NCBI GenBank assembly: GCA_036583965.1
Contig: JAZBQD010000017.1
Location: 21,362,385-21,426,384 of the forward strand
DNA length: 64,000 bases
Reading direction: 5' to 3'
Origin: Prunella strophiata
Taxonomy: Eukaryota; Chordata; Aves; Passeriformes; Prunellidae
The position numbers and the translations under genes were made by a program. This document shows, one piece after another, positions 49,801 to 61,199 of the stretch (the first letter of the stretch is position 1; the number at the start of each line of letters is the position of its first letter). The notes below the pieces were generated by a model. It was not told the origin of the DNA, did no database searches, and saw only the letters and a list, made by a program, of their open reading frames with translations.

Positions 49801-52191
49801 TAGAAGAATATATAAAAAATTTGTTCAGTAACATTGCTAATTCTATTGGATTTAGAGCTCATACGAAGTCCATACTATTCTTGCTGTTTGCAGCAGTAAG
49901 CTACACCTATACACAGAAGAAGAGAGATGGATTTTAACACAGCTATATTCTTTTTCCACTTTTGGAAATGACCACATGAGCAAAAATCATCCACTTTTAT
50001 TTTACAAGTTCAGTTTAAGTGTCTTCACTGTGAAGTGTTTACCATTACTATTTGCTCTGTGGTGGAACATTATCATGCAGATGGCTGCCTGTCAGCTCTT
50101 ATCAGAGTAGCTTGGGGGTCACCATATGTAATTCTTCTATTTGTCACAGGCAATCTTTTAGATGCAATGACTGGATTCTAATTTCTCCAAAGATTCTGTC
50201 ACTTGTGTCCTGACCTTTGGTAGCTATAGCTGACTTTTATCTCAACCTTTCCTCAAGAGCTTCCCTTGCCCATCTGTTAAATACCAACTTCTCTACCCTT
50301 TGCAGTACTTTTGAGTAATTCAAGAGAAAATTTTTTACTCTGTGTCTTTGCCTAATGACATCTCCTGTTGTAAAGCAAGAACTATTTAAAAATCTTCCAG
50401 GCTTAAGAGACTCGGGTAAGCAAAGCACATCGACTGAACTTCACCCTTAGGATGTCTCTATCCTTCTATCTCCCAAGGGAAGCAACAATGTTGTATAAAG
50501 ATGCAGACATCTGTCTTTTGTGGAAAAAACACCTTTCTTTTAGAAAGCTGAAAATTCAGGGTGCAAGTTCAGACCTCTTCTGATGTCAGGACTTGAGCAT
50601 AACTCAAAATGACTCATTCTCTGGACTAGACTCAAAGCCATTTTTCATGAATATTCAAGACCCTCATATCTCATTTTCTTTCTCATTTCAGTTCCAGCAC
50701 AGGAAACTTGGACATATTCCATTCAACTATCCCTTTCCTTTATATTGACAGGATAAGATTAACTAAATATAATGTGGCTTTTGATCCTGTGATCCCAAGT
50801 TTCTTTTCTGACATTAGTGTTTTTCTTTTTCCCTTTGTTTTCTCTTAGAAAAGTGAACCTTAACATGAACCAGACCCCCCACCACATGCTTCATTGCTTC
50901 AAGTTTTCTGATCTAATTAGCTAATGCATTGATATTTAACTATACCAAAAATAAAATTATAGAAAAATAACAAGCTTCACAGTTCTAATTATACCTTTAG
51001 AATTCCGGGATTACAGAATGTCCAAGTTTAGACTATTTATCCTGAAAATCATCTCAGTTTTTCCTCTGTTATATGTTGGAACCCAGGACATAAGGTGTTG
51101 TGGGTTCACGCTTTCATATTTCTTTCTCTTGATTGAAATTTCTCCAGTAAACAACTTACTGTTGTGTAGCACAAAAACTAAGTACATTCATGAGTGACCT
51201 TTTTATATTAAAATATTAATTGCTCAAACCAAACACAAAAAAGGGAAATCATTCTTCTTAAGGGTGAATTTTCTTTGTAAATGGCAATCCATAAATAGAG
51301 AAGGCTAGTCCCTCTGTAGCAAACATCTGTAAAACTACTATCTAGACTTTTCTGTCTATGCTTTTACTTACTTGGGGTTCTCCAGATCGGCTTTTGTCCT
51401 GAAAGATAAATGTTGTCAAAATGGCTCCTACAAAATATTGTTTAAATACACCACACAGCAAACTGCCAATTGTAAGAAATGCTTTCCTCCAGTAATTATA
51501 TTCTCCAGAGTGAGGAGAATATTATTCTACTTAGTATTATAGTTGACATTGACATTTTTCATGCCTTTATTTAAAATGTAGTCCTACAGAAAAGTTTTTC
51601 ACAGTGAGCTACAGAATTGCCCCAATGAAAGCACTTCTGAAAACATCCATCTTACAACATTTGAATATATGGGTAAATAGCTAGAGAACTTGTCTTGGTG
51701 GGCAAATTCCCCTTAGAACTTTTCAAAGTGAATCTTCAGTATAATCACCTTGTTCAACTGTCAAATTACTAAATTAGAGCTGCTGCCACTTTATATTGTT
51801 CAGTAGGTTCTGGCTTTTTTTTGTGTATGTTCTTATGTTTACTGATTGAGGGCAGAAATTGGCTTATGTACATGTATCAAACATTTAAGTGCAATGGAAT
51901 ATTAATCTGATCATCAACTGAACATTGTCTTAAAAACTCAACAACAAGTGGTAATCTCCAATTGAGTGACTAGCCAGCAAGCTGAAAAGACAAGAAAGCA
52001 GATTGTTTCAAAGGCTATTTTGAGAAACACATTCTCATCCACAACTTTCATTCTACCACAGTATACCAGTCACCTTTATTCAGTGAATTCCCCATCCAGC
52101 ACACAGACAAACCCTGTGTTTACTTCTGGAATAGGTACTCAGCAGCAGAAGGCACAATGGGAGGAAAAGGAAAGGTCATAGCTAGGTCGTC
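43831..52191. other. Gene-free AT-rich stretch
   Basis: No supported exon or RNA gene. A ~65-base segment at 49893-49957 is a diverged copy of one at 52192-52256. The stretch 45780-45960 is rich in homeobox-like TAATTA words, which could mark a conserved noncoding element. Confidence 0.5.
49893..49957 (+). repeat. Dispersed repeat copy A1
   Basis: This segment aligns with 52192-52256, sharing the exact run GATTTTAACACAGCTATAT. The surrounding sequence does not align, so it is a short piece of a dispersed element that I cannot name. Confidence 0.6.
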
Positions 52192-52256
52192 GCAATAAAT
52201 TACTCCTATACAGAGAAGGAGACAGATTTTAACACAGCTATATATATTTTTTTTTC
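52192..52256 (+). repeat. Dispersed repeat copy A2
   Basis: Partner of 49893-49957, at roughly three-quarters identity by eye. It lies about 300 bases left of another dispersed segment (52564-52622), so the two may be ends of one element. Confidence 0.6.
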
Positions 52257-52563
52257 CTAGGGCAATTAGCTAGGGCAAATTCCTACTGATTTGTAATGGC
52301 ATATGCTTCCTTATGCCACAATTTAGAGCAGTTACAGCCAGGTCCCTTGAGAATCCTAACTAGTTACTGTTTTTCTACCCCTCTTGTATGTCTTCATCCC
52401 CTATGAGGCAGGTTAGCTTGAGAGTGCCTTACTCTCCTTTTTCATGAAGACAGATGGTGTATTAGCCAGTTTCTTTCTCCACTAGTTACAGGTGTTCAGC
52501 CACAGGGGCCAGGGAGGATCTATAGCTGCAAAAGCTCTGCAGCAGCTGCTGGAAGTGCTCTCA

Positions 52564-52622
52564 GCATAAGCCTGAAAGCATTCAGGTACTCCATAGCTAC
52601 AATACCCCTGGAACATGAAGGG
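52564..52622 (+). repeat. Dispersed repeat copy B1
   Basis: About 58 bases match 56613-56671 with roughly six to seven differences, sharing CTCCATAGCTA and CCCCTGGAA. It is far too similar for chance, and flanks diverge on both sides. The element family is not recognised. Confidence 0.75.
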
Positions 52623-52794
52623 TGGCTCACACTGCTGGGGCAGATACATTCTCTATTTTTCACCTGTGGCGACAGTCCTGTGCTGCACTTCAGCGCAAAG
52701 GTGCAGTTTATACTTGAATGCATATCTTCACTTTATTACCTCAAGGAACCAAGGGTCTGCAAACTGTAAATTGTAGTTTCATTTTCCTACAGTT

Positions 52795-53670
52795 GTTTAG
52801 ATAAGGTCTCTGCCAGCTGAACAATCTCAGCTCCTTCAGCTTTTCATCACAGGAGAGGTGCTCCAGCCCTCTGACCCCAGCTCTGGGGCCCTTCTCTGGA
52901 CTCACTTCAACAGGTCCATGTCCTTCCTGTATTGGGAGCCCAGAGCAGGGTCTCACCAGAGCAGGGCAGAGGGGCAGAATCCTCTCCCTCCCCTGCTGCC
53001 CACGGGGCTTTGGATGCAGCCTTGGATGCATACTTGGCTTTCTGGGCTGGGAGTGCCCATGGCTGGCTCATGTCCAATTTTTCATCCGCCAGTACCTCCA
53101 AGTCCTTTCTCTCTGCTCTCAGTTCATTCATTCCCATGCTTGTGTTAATAGTGGGGATTTCCCCAGCCCAGGGGTGGGACCTTGCACTTGGTCTTGCTCA
53201 ACTGCATGAGCTTCACATGGGACCACTCCTCAAGCCTGTCAAGGTCTCCCCAGGTGACATCCCTGCTCTCAAGCACGTCAACTTCATCACGCAGCTTGGT
53301 GTCATCTGTCCACTTCCTGAGAGTGTACTCGCTCCCACTGTCTCTGTCACTGATAAAGCCATTAAACAGGACTAGTCCCTTGAGGGACACCCCTCATGAG
53401 CAGTTTCCACTTGGACATTGAGCCATTCACTGTAACTCTTTGGATGTGGCCAACCGTGCACTTCTTTCTCCATCCTACAGTCCATCTATCAAGACCAAAT
53501 CTCTCCAATTTAGACATAAGAAATTTGTGGGGGACCGTACCAAGGGTTTTGCAGAAGCCCACTTAGATGACATCCATAGCTCTTCCTTGTCCAGCTACAG
53601 TCCTGATACAGTTATTCCACTATGGAGGGCCACTATGTTAGTCAGGACGAAATCTGTTCAAAGACATTCT
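52795..53670 (-). mobile_element. CR1 LINE fragment with part of reverse transcriptase
   Basis: Minus-strand frames at 53145-53390 (LRKWTDDTKL) and 53362-53562 (GTVPHKFLMSKLERFG, RGVPQGTSPV) are CR1 reverse transcriptase pieces in two frames. The TDDT form keeps both catalytic aspartates, unlike the 25-kb copy. The left end (3' side) fades near 52.8 kb without a clear ATTCTATG tail, so both ends seem truncated. Confidence 0.85.
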
Positions 53671-53977
53671 CATTAATTGGATTCAAGAAAAGTTGAAGGT
53701 TTGTCTCTTTTTATAAGTGGAAGATTATTGTATGCACCAGAGAGACATTTAAAATTGCCTTTAGACTGTCACACAGCTGAACATTCTTTGATTTAATCCA
53801 AACTCCTTAGAATATAAAATTATTATGATTCTCATCCTTCAACTTTTAGGCAATATGCTAGCAAAACTAAAGGTGACTGAGTTTACAAAAAATATTACAG
53901 AGAAAACTTTTTTTCAAAAAGCCATAATAGTGTGTTTTGTCATATGACTCTGTGAAAGATACCATTTGGAACAGCTG

Positions 53978-54200
53978 AATCACAGGATCATTGAATGGTT
54001 TGGGAAGGACCTTATAAAGATCATCCAGTTCCAAACCCCCTGTTGTGAGACAACTCCTATTAGACCAGGTGGCTCAAAGTCCCATCCAGGCTGGACCTGG
54101 CTTTGAACACTTCCAGGGATGTGGCAGCCACAGCTTCTCTGGGCAACATGTACCAGTGCCTCAATACTCTCATAGTAAAAAATTTCTTCCATATATTTAA
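53978..54200 (-). mobile_element. CR1 LINE 3' end
   Basis: The plus strand starts AATCACAGGATCATTGAATGG and continues with reversed CR1 3' UTR wording for about 220 bases. It lies some 300 bases from the 52.8-53.7 kb copy, which lacks its own 3' tail; the two could be one interrupted element. Confidence 0.85.
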
Positions 54201-55244
54201 TTGTGCCAGTTTTCATAATATGGGTCAAATTTATATCAGCTTGTATTTAGCTGTTCGTGATCATGGTTTGTAGGGTACAATTTTATGACACTTGAAATGG
54301 GGATAATCATGAAACAGCAATGATAGAAATTGCATTTAAAAAATTATATTAGAATCCTAGGAAAATTTCATTGCTAAATTAAGCAGAAAATATCAAAACT
54401 TAAAATGCACAGACACAGCTATTCATCAGTATGTACCAGCTTTCCTAAATATGTGTTTAACACTCACAAACGCTTGTGGTTTGACAGCCTCTTGTGACAA
54501 GCTCTAGTGTGATCTCTGTCCAAGGCAATTCCTTTGATAATGAGGGGGCAGAACTTGTCTAGACCAAAATAAAGAGTGAAGAAAGCTGTAAAACACTGCA
54601 GGTCACATCAAGGCAGGAAATAAGGACTAAAAAAGAATGTAAAGAACACCTTGCAAAGGATGCTCAAGCTGGTAGTAAACAGGTCTTTACGCACATCAAA
54701 AGAAAGAAGACAGTTACAGAACTCATGAGATGGGTTAAAAACAAAAGTCTTAACTGGGGGAGGGAGTATGAGGGTGTGGTCAAGGATGGCAAAACTAGCA
54801 GCGAAGCTCAAAAACCTGTCTGCCTCAGGCTGCATCTGGGGACTCACACCAGATCTGCCTCCCACTGAGGATGGGATCTACATCAACTTGAAGTAACTTC
54901 TCAGGAAATACTGCCTAAATAGGGAAGAGAAATACAGGCCGTGAAAACATTTGACCTGTAAGTGAAGTCATCCAAACTAGGCAACATTGGGGCACAAATG
55001 ATGAGAGACCTCAGTTACCAAACTGTGGAACTACTGGTTGTGGTATAGAACCCATTCTCATGGTTGGGAGGTAGCCACCAAAGCATCACTGCCAAGCGAG
55101 GCCATGACAGCCCAGCTTGAGAGGGAGAAACTGGACAGTCCGAGCTCATCCATTGTGAAGCTGAAACACTTGTGGCAAAGCTCACTGGGTACATGAACAA
55201 ACAGGGACTGTCAGGGAAGATTTTATCCTCATGCGACCAGTGAC
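54201..55244. other. Unassigned sequence upstream of the CpG island
   Basis: Mixed composition with no recognised gene. The minus-strand frame 54608-54865 has no motif. The part from 54540 to 55240 reads like an old repeat but I could not place it. Confidence 0.45.
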
Positions 55245-55403
55245 AGGCTGCCCAGAGAGTCTATGGAGTCTCCCTCCCTGGAGATGCTCCAGAACTGTCT
55301 GCACACAATGCTGTGCCACTCAGGTGACCCTTCTTCAGCAGGAAGGTTAAACCAAATGAGCTGCTGTGTTATCTTCCAATCTTGCCCATCCCGTGATTCT
55401 GTG
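55245..55403 (+). mobile_element. CR1 LINE 3' end
   Basis: About 160 bases of CR1 3' UTR, including TCCCTCCCTGGAGATGCTCCAGAAC-like wording, ending CCCGTGATTCTGTGATC, the plus-strand tail. It sits right at the left shoulder of the CpG island. Confidence 0.85.
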
Positions 55404-55684
55404 ATCTTTGAAAGGCAAACTGCCCGACTGCCTGCTGCGCGAGGGTCTCGAGAAACACATCACGAGGATCCATCCCGTTTTCCTTCAGCTTCCACTGTGC
55501 CCGTGGGCACTCGGAGCTTTCCGCCGGCATCCCCTCCCTCCCACACCTGAGAGCAGGCCGCACCCACCCCTCAGCAGGGCCCTGCGTTTGTGGCGACCCC
55601 GGCAGCCCCGGGCTCCCACCGCCCGCCGCTCGGACCGTGACCGTGCCACCTCCTCTGCCAGGGCAGCGCAGCCCGGGGACACTG

Positions 55685-55932
55685 ACCCTGAGTGACCGAC
55701 CCGGGTCACCGACGCTCTGCAGGTGACGGACGGTCACCTCTGCGGGTGACCGATCCTGAGTGAGTGACTCTCCTCGGGGTGACGGGCCCTGTGAGGGGGA
55801 TGAGCTCCGGGTGACTGACCCTCCAGGGGTGACTGACCCTCCAGGGGTGACTGACCCTCCAGGGGTGACTGACCCTGGATGACCGATCCTCGGCAGGTGA
55901 CTGACCCTGAGTGACCGACTCACAGTGACCGG
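55685..55932. repeat. GTGACYGAYCC-type minisatellite
   Basis: Imperfect repeats of GTGAC.GA.CC run through this stretch. The core 55808-55879 is four copies of an 18-bp unit (GGGGTGACTGACCCTCCA), the middle ones identical. It lies about 150-400 bases upstream of the likely transcription start. Confidence 0.85.
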
Positions 55933-55979
55933 TCCGGGGTTTGGGCGATCCCCGCGCGCCCCCGGCTCGCCGCGGCAGG

Positions 55980-56102
55980 TGCGCGCTCACGGGGCGGGGC
56001 AGGGCGCGCCCCCGCGCGTGCGCGCGGCCCGCCGCTGCGGGCCCGGGATCGCCGCGGCCGCGCCTGCGCGCGCCCCTCTCCCCTCCCGGACAAGATGGCG
56101 GC
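55980..56102 (+). promoter_or_regulatory. Core promoter with GC box, NRF1-type and YY1-type sites
   Basis: Seen: a GGGGCGGGGC box at 55991-56000, the NRF1-like palindrome GCGCGTGCGC at 56014-56023, and AAGATGGCGGC at 56092-56102, the YY1 form common just downstream of starts in TATA-less CpG promoters. In that class the start site is within a few tens of bases of the YY1 site. The order points to rightward transcription starting near 56060-56095. No TATA box is visible. Confidence 0.7.
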
Positions 56103-56435
56103 CGCGGGGGCGCCGGCCGGGGGCGGCGAGTGAGGGACGGGGGCGACGCGGCCCCGGTGCCGCGGCTCAGGGGAGGCGGCTGCCGGGCAGGGACAGCGGC
56201 AGGGGCTGGGGAGGAGGCGGCCGGGGGTGCCCCGGAGCTCCGCCGCGGGGATGAGGAGCCGGGGAGCCGGGGCAGGGAGCCGGTGAGGAGGGAGCGGGGC
56301 TGCTCCGTATGCGCGGCTGCCCGGCGCCCCTCGCCGCCCCGGAGTCGGGGCGTAGCTCGGCGGCCCGGCGGAGGCGTCGGAGGATCCGCGGCGGCTCTGG
56401 CGGGGGCAGAGGAAGGGGCAGAGGAAGGCGAACAG
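56090..56435 (+). other. Probable first exon of an unidentified gene
   Basis: It runs from near the YY1 site to a consensus splice donor, CAG|GTGAGT, at 56435/56436. The first ATG (56095, inside the YY1 site) opens only a 12-codon frame ending at 56131-56133, so it would be an upstream frame if transcribed. A later ATG at 56309 stays open through the donor (42 codons plus one base), rich in Arg and Gly; another long frame from 55941 is also open across the donor. GC-rich frames of this kind often stay open by chance, so exon 1 may be wholly untranslated. The gene cannot be named from this. Confidence 0.6.
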
Positions 56436-56522
56436 GTGAGTGCCGGGAGAGGGATGAGCCCTCGGGGCGCTGCCCCCTCCCGGTCCAGTGCGTGTCACTC
56501 GAAGCCCGTACAGCAGCTTCGC

Positions 56523-56543
56523 TTTTTTTTTTTTTTTTTTTTT
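56523..56543. repeat. Poly(T) run, 21 bases
   Basis: An uninterrupted T run about 90 bases inside the probable first intron, followed by more T-rich sequence. Probably simple sequence. Confidence 0.9.
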
Positions 56544-56612
56544 CTTTAATTTTTTTATTTATTTTGCGGTAGGGCGATGTAATTTGACATCACTTTGTGG
56601 TTTGGTCCTTCA

Positions 56613-56671
56613 AAATAAGTCTGAAAGCATCCAGGTGCTCCATAGCTAGAATGCCCCTGGAATATGAAGGC
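56613..56671 (+). repeat. Dispersed repeat copy B2
   Basis: Partner of 52564-52622, close to 90 percent identical by eye and in the same orientation. It lies in the probable first intron just past the CpG island. Confidence 0.75.
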
Positions 56672-57062
56672 TGCGTCTTAGGAAGAGCTGGGCCGCTGTC
56701 TTCTGTGAAAAGATATTTAAAGGCCTTGACCTGCAAAAACCATCGTTAAAAACTCCACTATTAAACGAGTCATTAACCTCGAAACTCTGTGTTAGGAGGC
56801 TTAGTTTCTTCTGTTATGTGCCCTCTGACCTCCGGTGATGAAGGGTGGGTGTGTACAGGTGTCTGTGACCACAGCCTCAGATTCTGTAGTAATTTTAGCC
56901 TTCACGGCCATTCACAGCTTCGGAATTGGCTGGATGTAAAGCAGAATAGTTCCAATTTCTGTAAATATCAGACTTCGTTGAGTAAGTGCAGAGAAATGAA
57001 GATGCAAGTGTACTAAACTATCTGACTTACTTGTTCACTGCTGCCTTGTGTGTCCCCCCCAG

Positions 57063-57114
57063 GTATAAACAATATAATGGTGCTGACCTGTAGAGCTGTA
57101 AGACAAGCCTTTTG
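57063..57114 (+). other. Candidate small exon
   Basis: A pyrimidine-rich acceptor (TGTGTCCCCCCCAG) precedes 52 bases that end at a donor GTAAGG. An ATG at 57077 in a fair context (A at -3, G at +4) opens 12 codons plus two bases with several basic and no acidic residues, as expected of a mitochondrial targeting start, but that is a guess. It could equally be an untranslated or false exon. I could not confirm its partner exon. Confidence 0.3.
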
Positions 57115-58043
57115 GTAAGGCTGTGACAGAAACTTCTAACTTTCTGAAAAAAATTAAACATAGTTCTGCAGAATCTATTTTCACTTGCTTCTACCAGCTA
57201 CTGGTTGAACTAAAGCAGATAGTTCTGTGTGCAGATGAGAAGCACAGGTTTGCAAACTTTGCTTCAGAAGTACTGCTAACATTTTGGTAAGTTAAGGCTA
57301 CGTCAAGAGTTAAGTGAGATTAGGTAATTAATTGAAATGCAGAGAAACTGAACTTTTTCCTCTCCAGGTGCTGTAATATTATGTTTTTAAACTGACTTTG
57401 AAAAAGCTTGTATTCCAGATGGGTTCGTCCAATCCTAAGCACTCAAAAAATATTGAAGTGGACATCATGAGGTCATTGTTATGCTTCAGCTTCAACTTCC
57501 TTGATATGTTTTTTTCCTTTAGTTGGAATGAAGACTATTTATAGCGTAGTTGTGCCCATTGACAAAGGCCTTGCAAGTATTTGCTCTTCTTACATGCCTT
57601 AGATGTCAAAAAAGTATAATATTTGGTTAGAGGAGTAGACGTACTTGGTTGCATGAAGGATAAAAAAAGATTGTGGACAGCCATATGGTGATGTAGTTAC
57701 TGAATTATTGTTTTTTATTTCTAAGAAATGCAATAAGAAACACTGCTGAGCATAAAACAGGTATTACAGCCTGCCTTGTTTATGAACATCCCCCATGCAA
57801 TGAAACCCCTGCTCAGGTATGTCAAGTGTTGGTACCCAGACATCTGTTGCACAAAATATTCCTCACATAACTGACATCACAAATACACAGGTGCAGTTTT
57901 TTTGGAGCATACCACAAATGCCATCAGCAGTGTGCTATGCCACTGTATGCAGTGAGTTTGTGATACTGTTTTGGTTTGTATTAATGCTAAACTAGTAGCT
58001 GTTGACCCTAAGAAACACCTGCATTTTGTATTTGCAGTATCTC

Positions 58044-58095
58044 AAGTATGCTTAATACATTGATATATATATATATCAGTGTATTAAGCATACTT
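58044..58095. repeat. 52-bp near-perfect palindrome
   Basis: Sixteen-base outer arms (AAGTATGCTTAATACA and its exact complement) enclose a TGATATATATATATATCA core that is itself palindromic, with a single unpaired position on each side. It would form a long AT-rich cruciform or RNA hairpin. Confidence 0.95.
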
Positions 58096-58499
58096 ATATA
58101 TATTTTTTATTTTATGTCTAAAACTCAGTGTAAGAATTTACTTTCCATAAATACTTTTAGGTTATTTATAGAATCTCTTCTATCTATATAATTTCTAGAG
58201 TAAACCAGTTATATCTCTCTGTCATTGTATTTAAAACTAAACAGCTTAGTTAATAATAAATCTTCCTCAATACTGTCATGATTGAGAAATAAAATTTTGA
58301 TTTGGCTCACTTTATCTTGGTTAAAGTCTAAAAATTCCTTCTTTCTGCACAAGCAAAACAGGTTGAATTGGTTTTTAATAGTTAACTTTTGTATTGTCTT
58401 TCAAGCACCTCAGTAACAATAAACAGAATTATTCACACAGGTATTAGATGTATGCTTTTGGAAATGTTAGCAAGCTGTTCTGAAGTATCATGAGTGCAT

Positions 58500-58894
58500 G
58501 AAATACCATGGAGGAAAGGCTGGGGGAGCAGGGCCTGTTTAGTTTGGAGAAGAAAGACCAGAATCACATCAATGTCTATAAGTATCTGAAGGGAGGGTGT
58601 CAAGGGAATAGAGCCAGACTCTTTTCCGTGGTGCTGAGCAATAGGAAAAGAGGAATGGGCAGAAACTGATGCACAGAAAGTTCTACCAGAATATGAGGAA
58701 GAACTTCTTTACTGTGCAGATGATCACACTCTGGGACAGATTTTGCAGAGAGGCTGTGGAGTCTCCCTCATTGGAGATATTCCAGAACCTGGACACAGTT
58801 CTGAGCAATGTGCTCTAGAATGACCCTGCTTGAGTAGAGAGGTGGGACCAGTTGAGCTGGTATGTCCCCTCTACCCTCACTCATCCTGTGAGTG
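58500..58894 (+). mobile_element. CR1 LINE 3' end
   Basis: About 395 bases of CR1 (GGGGGAGCAGGGCCTGTTTAG, later AATATGAGGAAGAACTTC and TGGAGATATTCCAGAACC), ending near CTCATCCTGTGA. The coding part is gone. It is older and more diverged than the 55.2-kb copy. Confidence 0.85.
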
Positions 58895-61199
58895 GGAAGT
58901 GAAAACACACCACTGATTTAGGGTAGTATGCATCTTGTCTCTACTTCTGCAACTTCTCAGAAGTTGTTCCATAGCATTGTACAGTAGAAATCTGTTAATT
59001 CTGTGGTCTTCACTCACACTTACCTGAAATTCAGTGTAAGAATCCTTTGGGTTTTGTGTTGTGCCTCATATTCTTATTTGAGTTGTGTCAGTATAATTTG
59101 CACATGAGAAAGCAATATGTAGTCTTTTTGTAGCAAGTTAACATGTTTTCACAGTATGGTTTTAGTAACTTACAGGCTATTGATGCAATAAGCAATCGTT
59201 TAGCTTGTAGGTAATGGACTGTTAATAAAATACAGATTTTTTAACATTTCGTGTTTTAATGGAAGTATCAATATTATGAATGTTAAAAGAAAAAAGTGTC
59301 AGGATTATTTTATGATCATTGAAGTACATTCGGAAGTAAGTAATTGTAAGTTTAAAAATGTATGTATGAAATATACTGAATGAATGTATGTGAACTCTGC
59401 TGGGAAATGGTTGTAACTCATTTGTAAGTGAATCTTCTAATTGTTTGCTGTTCAACCTCATATTATTTTCATAATCCTTTTTTTTTCCAGTGTTGGTAAA
59501 GCAAAACCCCTATTACTTCATAGCCGTACTTCTGACACCCTTCAGATTAACATACCCAACTTTAAAAGTTTCAGTACTTCACACTGTTGGGATTTTGGTT
59601 CTAATCAACTTGAATTATCACTACAAATATAACTTTGGTTAAAATAGTGTTAAAAATAACTGTGATGGTTATTTCAACAGCAAGTCATTGTGTGCTGTCA
59701 TAGAACGTGAGCTGTTGCCTGATTGCTATTCAGTTTTAGTGGAAAGGTAGCATTGAGTTGCATCAGTTGTAGCTGGGTGATAAAGCTGCTGGGTAGTGAG
59801 CATTTGCTCAATATTGCACCTAAATTTAACAGGGGTAGTGAAGGATAGGGGAGAGGTATGTGGTTGGAAGAAAGGTTGAAAAGATAAATACTGGTTTGGA
59901 TTTGGTATCTCCATGTGCTACAGTAACAGTACCTCTGGTATTGCTTGCTGGTCATGGTCACAAAGATACTATTTGCTAACTTGAACTAACTGCCAGGGGT
60001 TAATTGGGTTCATGAGTATGTTCTTTGTGTCTTAAAGCAGTTTTTCTTTATTAAATATTAGTCATCTCTAGTGGAAATAAGAAATTTTAGAAACATTAAT
60101 GCTTTTAGAGATCAGAGAGAATTCATTTTGCCATTACTTCCACATGGATTTTAAGAAAATAAGAAATAAAATTCAGTAGACACTACTATGGTCTGAATAA
60201 GTAAATACAGTTGTATTACAACACAAGTAGTTTGATTTTCCTATGGAAATGTTAAACTAAAGCATTGAAGTTTAAGTAGCTATAGCATTTTGATATGGCT
60301 TTCATAGGTGTAGTATTATTTTTTCAGAGTTGCATTTTAACTCTAAGCTGATAGAATATTGATCTGTAATGGAAGAAGAAACCGTATTCATGTAGACTTT
60401 ATTTTCAAAATAAAAAGAATTTAGGCTGTGCAAAAAGTATAATGATGCCTCTCTTAATGCAGTGATATTTTGAAGCTATGAACTTTATATTCTTACCCTG
60501 TAATAGAATTCTGTTGACATAGTCAAACATTACTTAAGACTTAACTTTTCACACATAGATTAAATTGTTGGAGTGAAAGTTGCTTATTTTTCTGGAAATC
60601 AGATACCAATAAAAAGCTCTTACTTTTGCTGTTAATGGTATGATTGTTGGCTGCTTTAAATAGATTCTGAAATGTGCTGAGTTTCACAAAGCTGAGTTTG
60701 GCTGTTAGTAGATTGGCCTTTTTTTGTAGTAACTGGCATGTGGAGGGAGCTGGAAGGAAACTAGGACTTCTCATTGTTGTGTGACAAGAGTGCAGAGAAA
60801 TCATGAAAGCATAAATTGTGTGAGTTGGCTTTCCCTTTATTAATGGAAAAAGGTTCTCAGGATCACATGAGCTTTTTCTCTTCTCTGAAACCCCTGCTAT
60901 GGAGAATCCACATTTCTGCTGTTCTTCTGTTTAAAGAACCTCAGACAAGAATCTCTTTAGAACTAAGCAGTATTTTTTCTTACAGAATAGAGTTAAAAAT
61001 TCTGATTTAACACATTTTTTTACAGAAATTTAGGTGTTTTATGCAAATATACCTACTTTGTCTTATTATTCTCTCACTTTAAGTGAAGTAAGTCATAAAA
61101 CTCAGTGTAGCATTTGGCTGTGCTTTGCTGTTTCTTGGAATAAGATTTAAATTTGTTTGCATACTATAAGTTGAAATTCAGCTGATGAATGAGAAGCAT
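58895..61199 (+). other. Intronic or intergenic AT-rich stretch
   Basis: No firm feature. A strong acceptor-like tract ends at 59490 (TTTTTTTTCCAG) and is followed by about 140 bases open in two frames, but no good donor follows, so I do not call an exon. Confidence 0.4.

Larger units (their letters stand above)
55430..56520. promoter_or_regulatory. CpG island
   Basis: A sharp shift to very high GC with abundant CpG in an otherwise AT-rich window. The densest part is 55920-56440. In birds such islands usually mark promoters of broadly expressed genes. This is the only one in the window. Confidence 0.9.
56436..58499 (+). other. Probable first intron, left part
   Basis: After the donor the sequence drops to ordinary AT-rich DNA. 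It holds a T21 run (56523-56543), dispersed segment B2, a candidate small exon (57063-57114) and the long palindrome at 58044-58095. Confidence 0.5.

Noticed and set aside
31749..49920. Exact 15-base match GTAAGCTACACCTAT at about 31.75 and 49.9 kb
   Set aside because: The flanks do not align, and one or two such matches are expected by chance in 64 kb.
55808..55879. Regular 18-bp repeats as a CRISPR array
   Set aside because: The units are adjacent without spacers, and the setting is a vertebrate promoter.
55369..56549. Many long frames on both strands of the CpG island
   Set aside because: GC-rich DNA has few stop codons; the frames are Arg/Gly/Pro/Ala-rich and mutually overlapping.
59491..59632. 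Possible exon after the strong acceptor at 59490
   Set aside because: The phase fits the candidate exon at 57063-57114, but no reasonable donor occurs before the stop.
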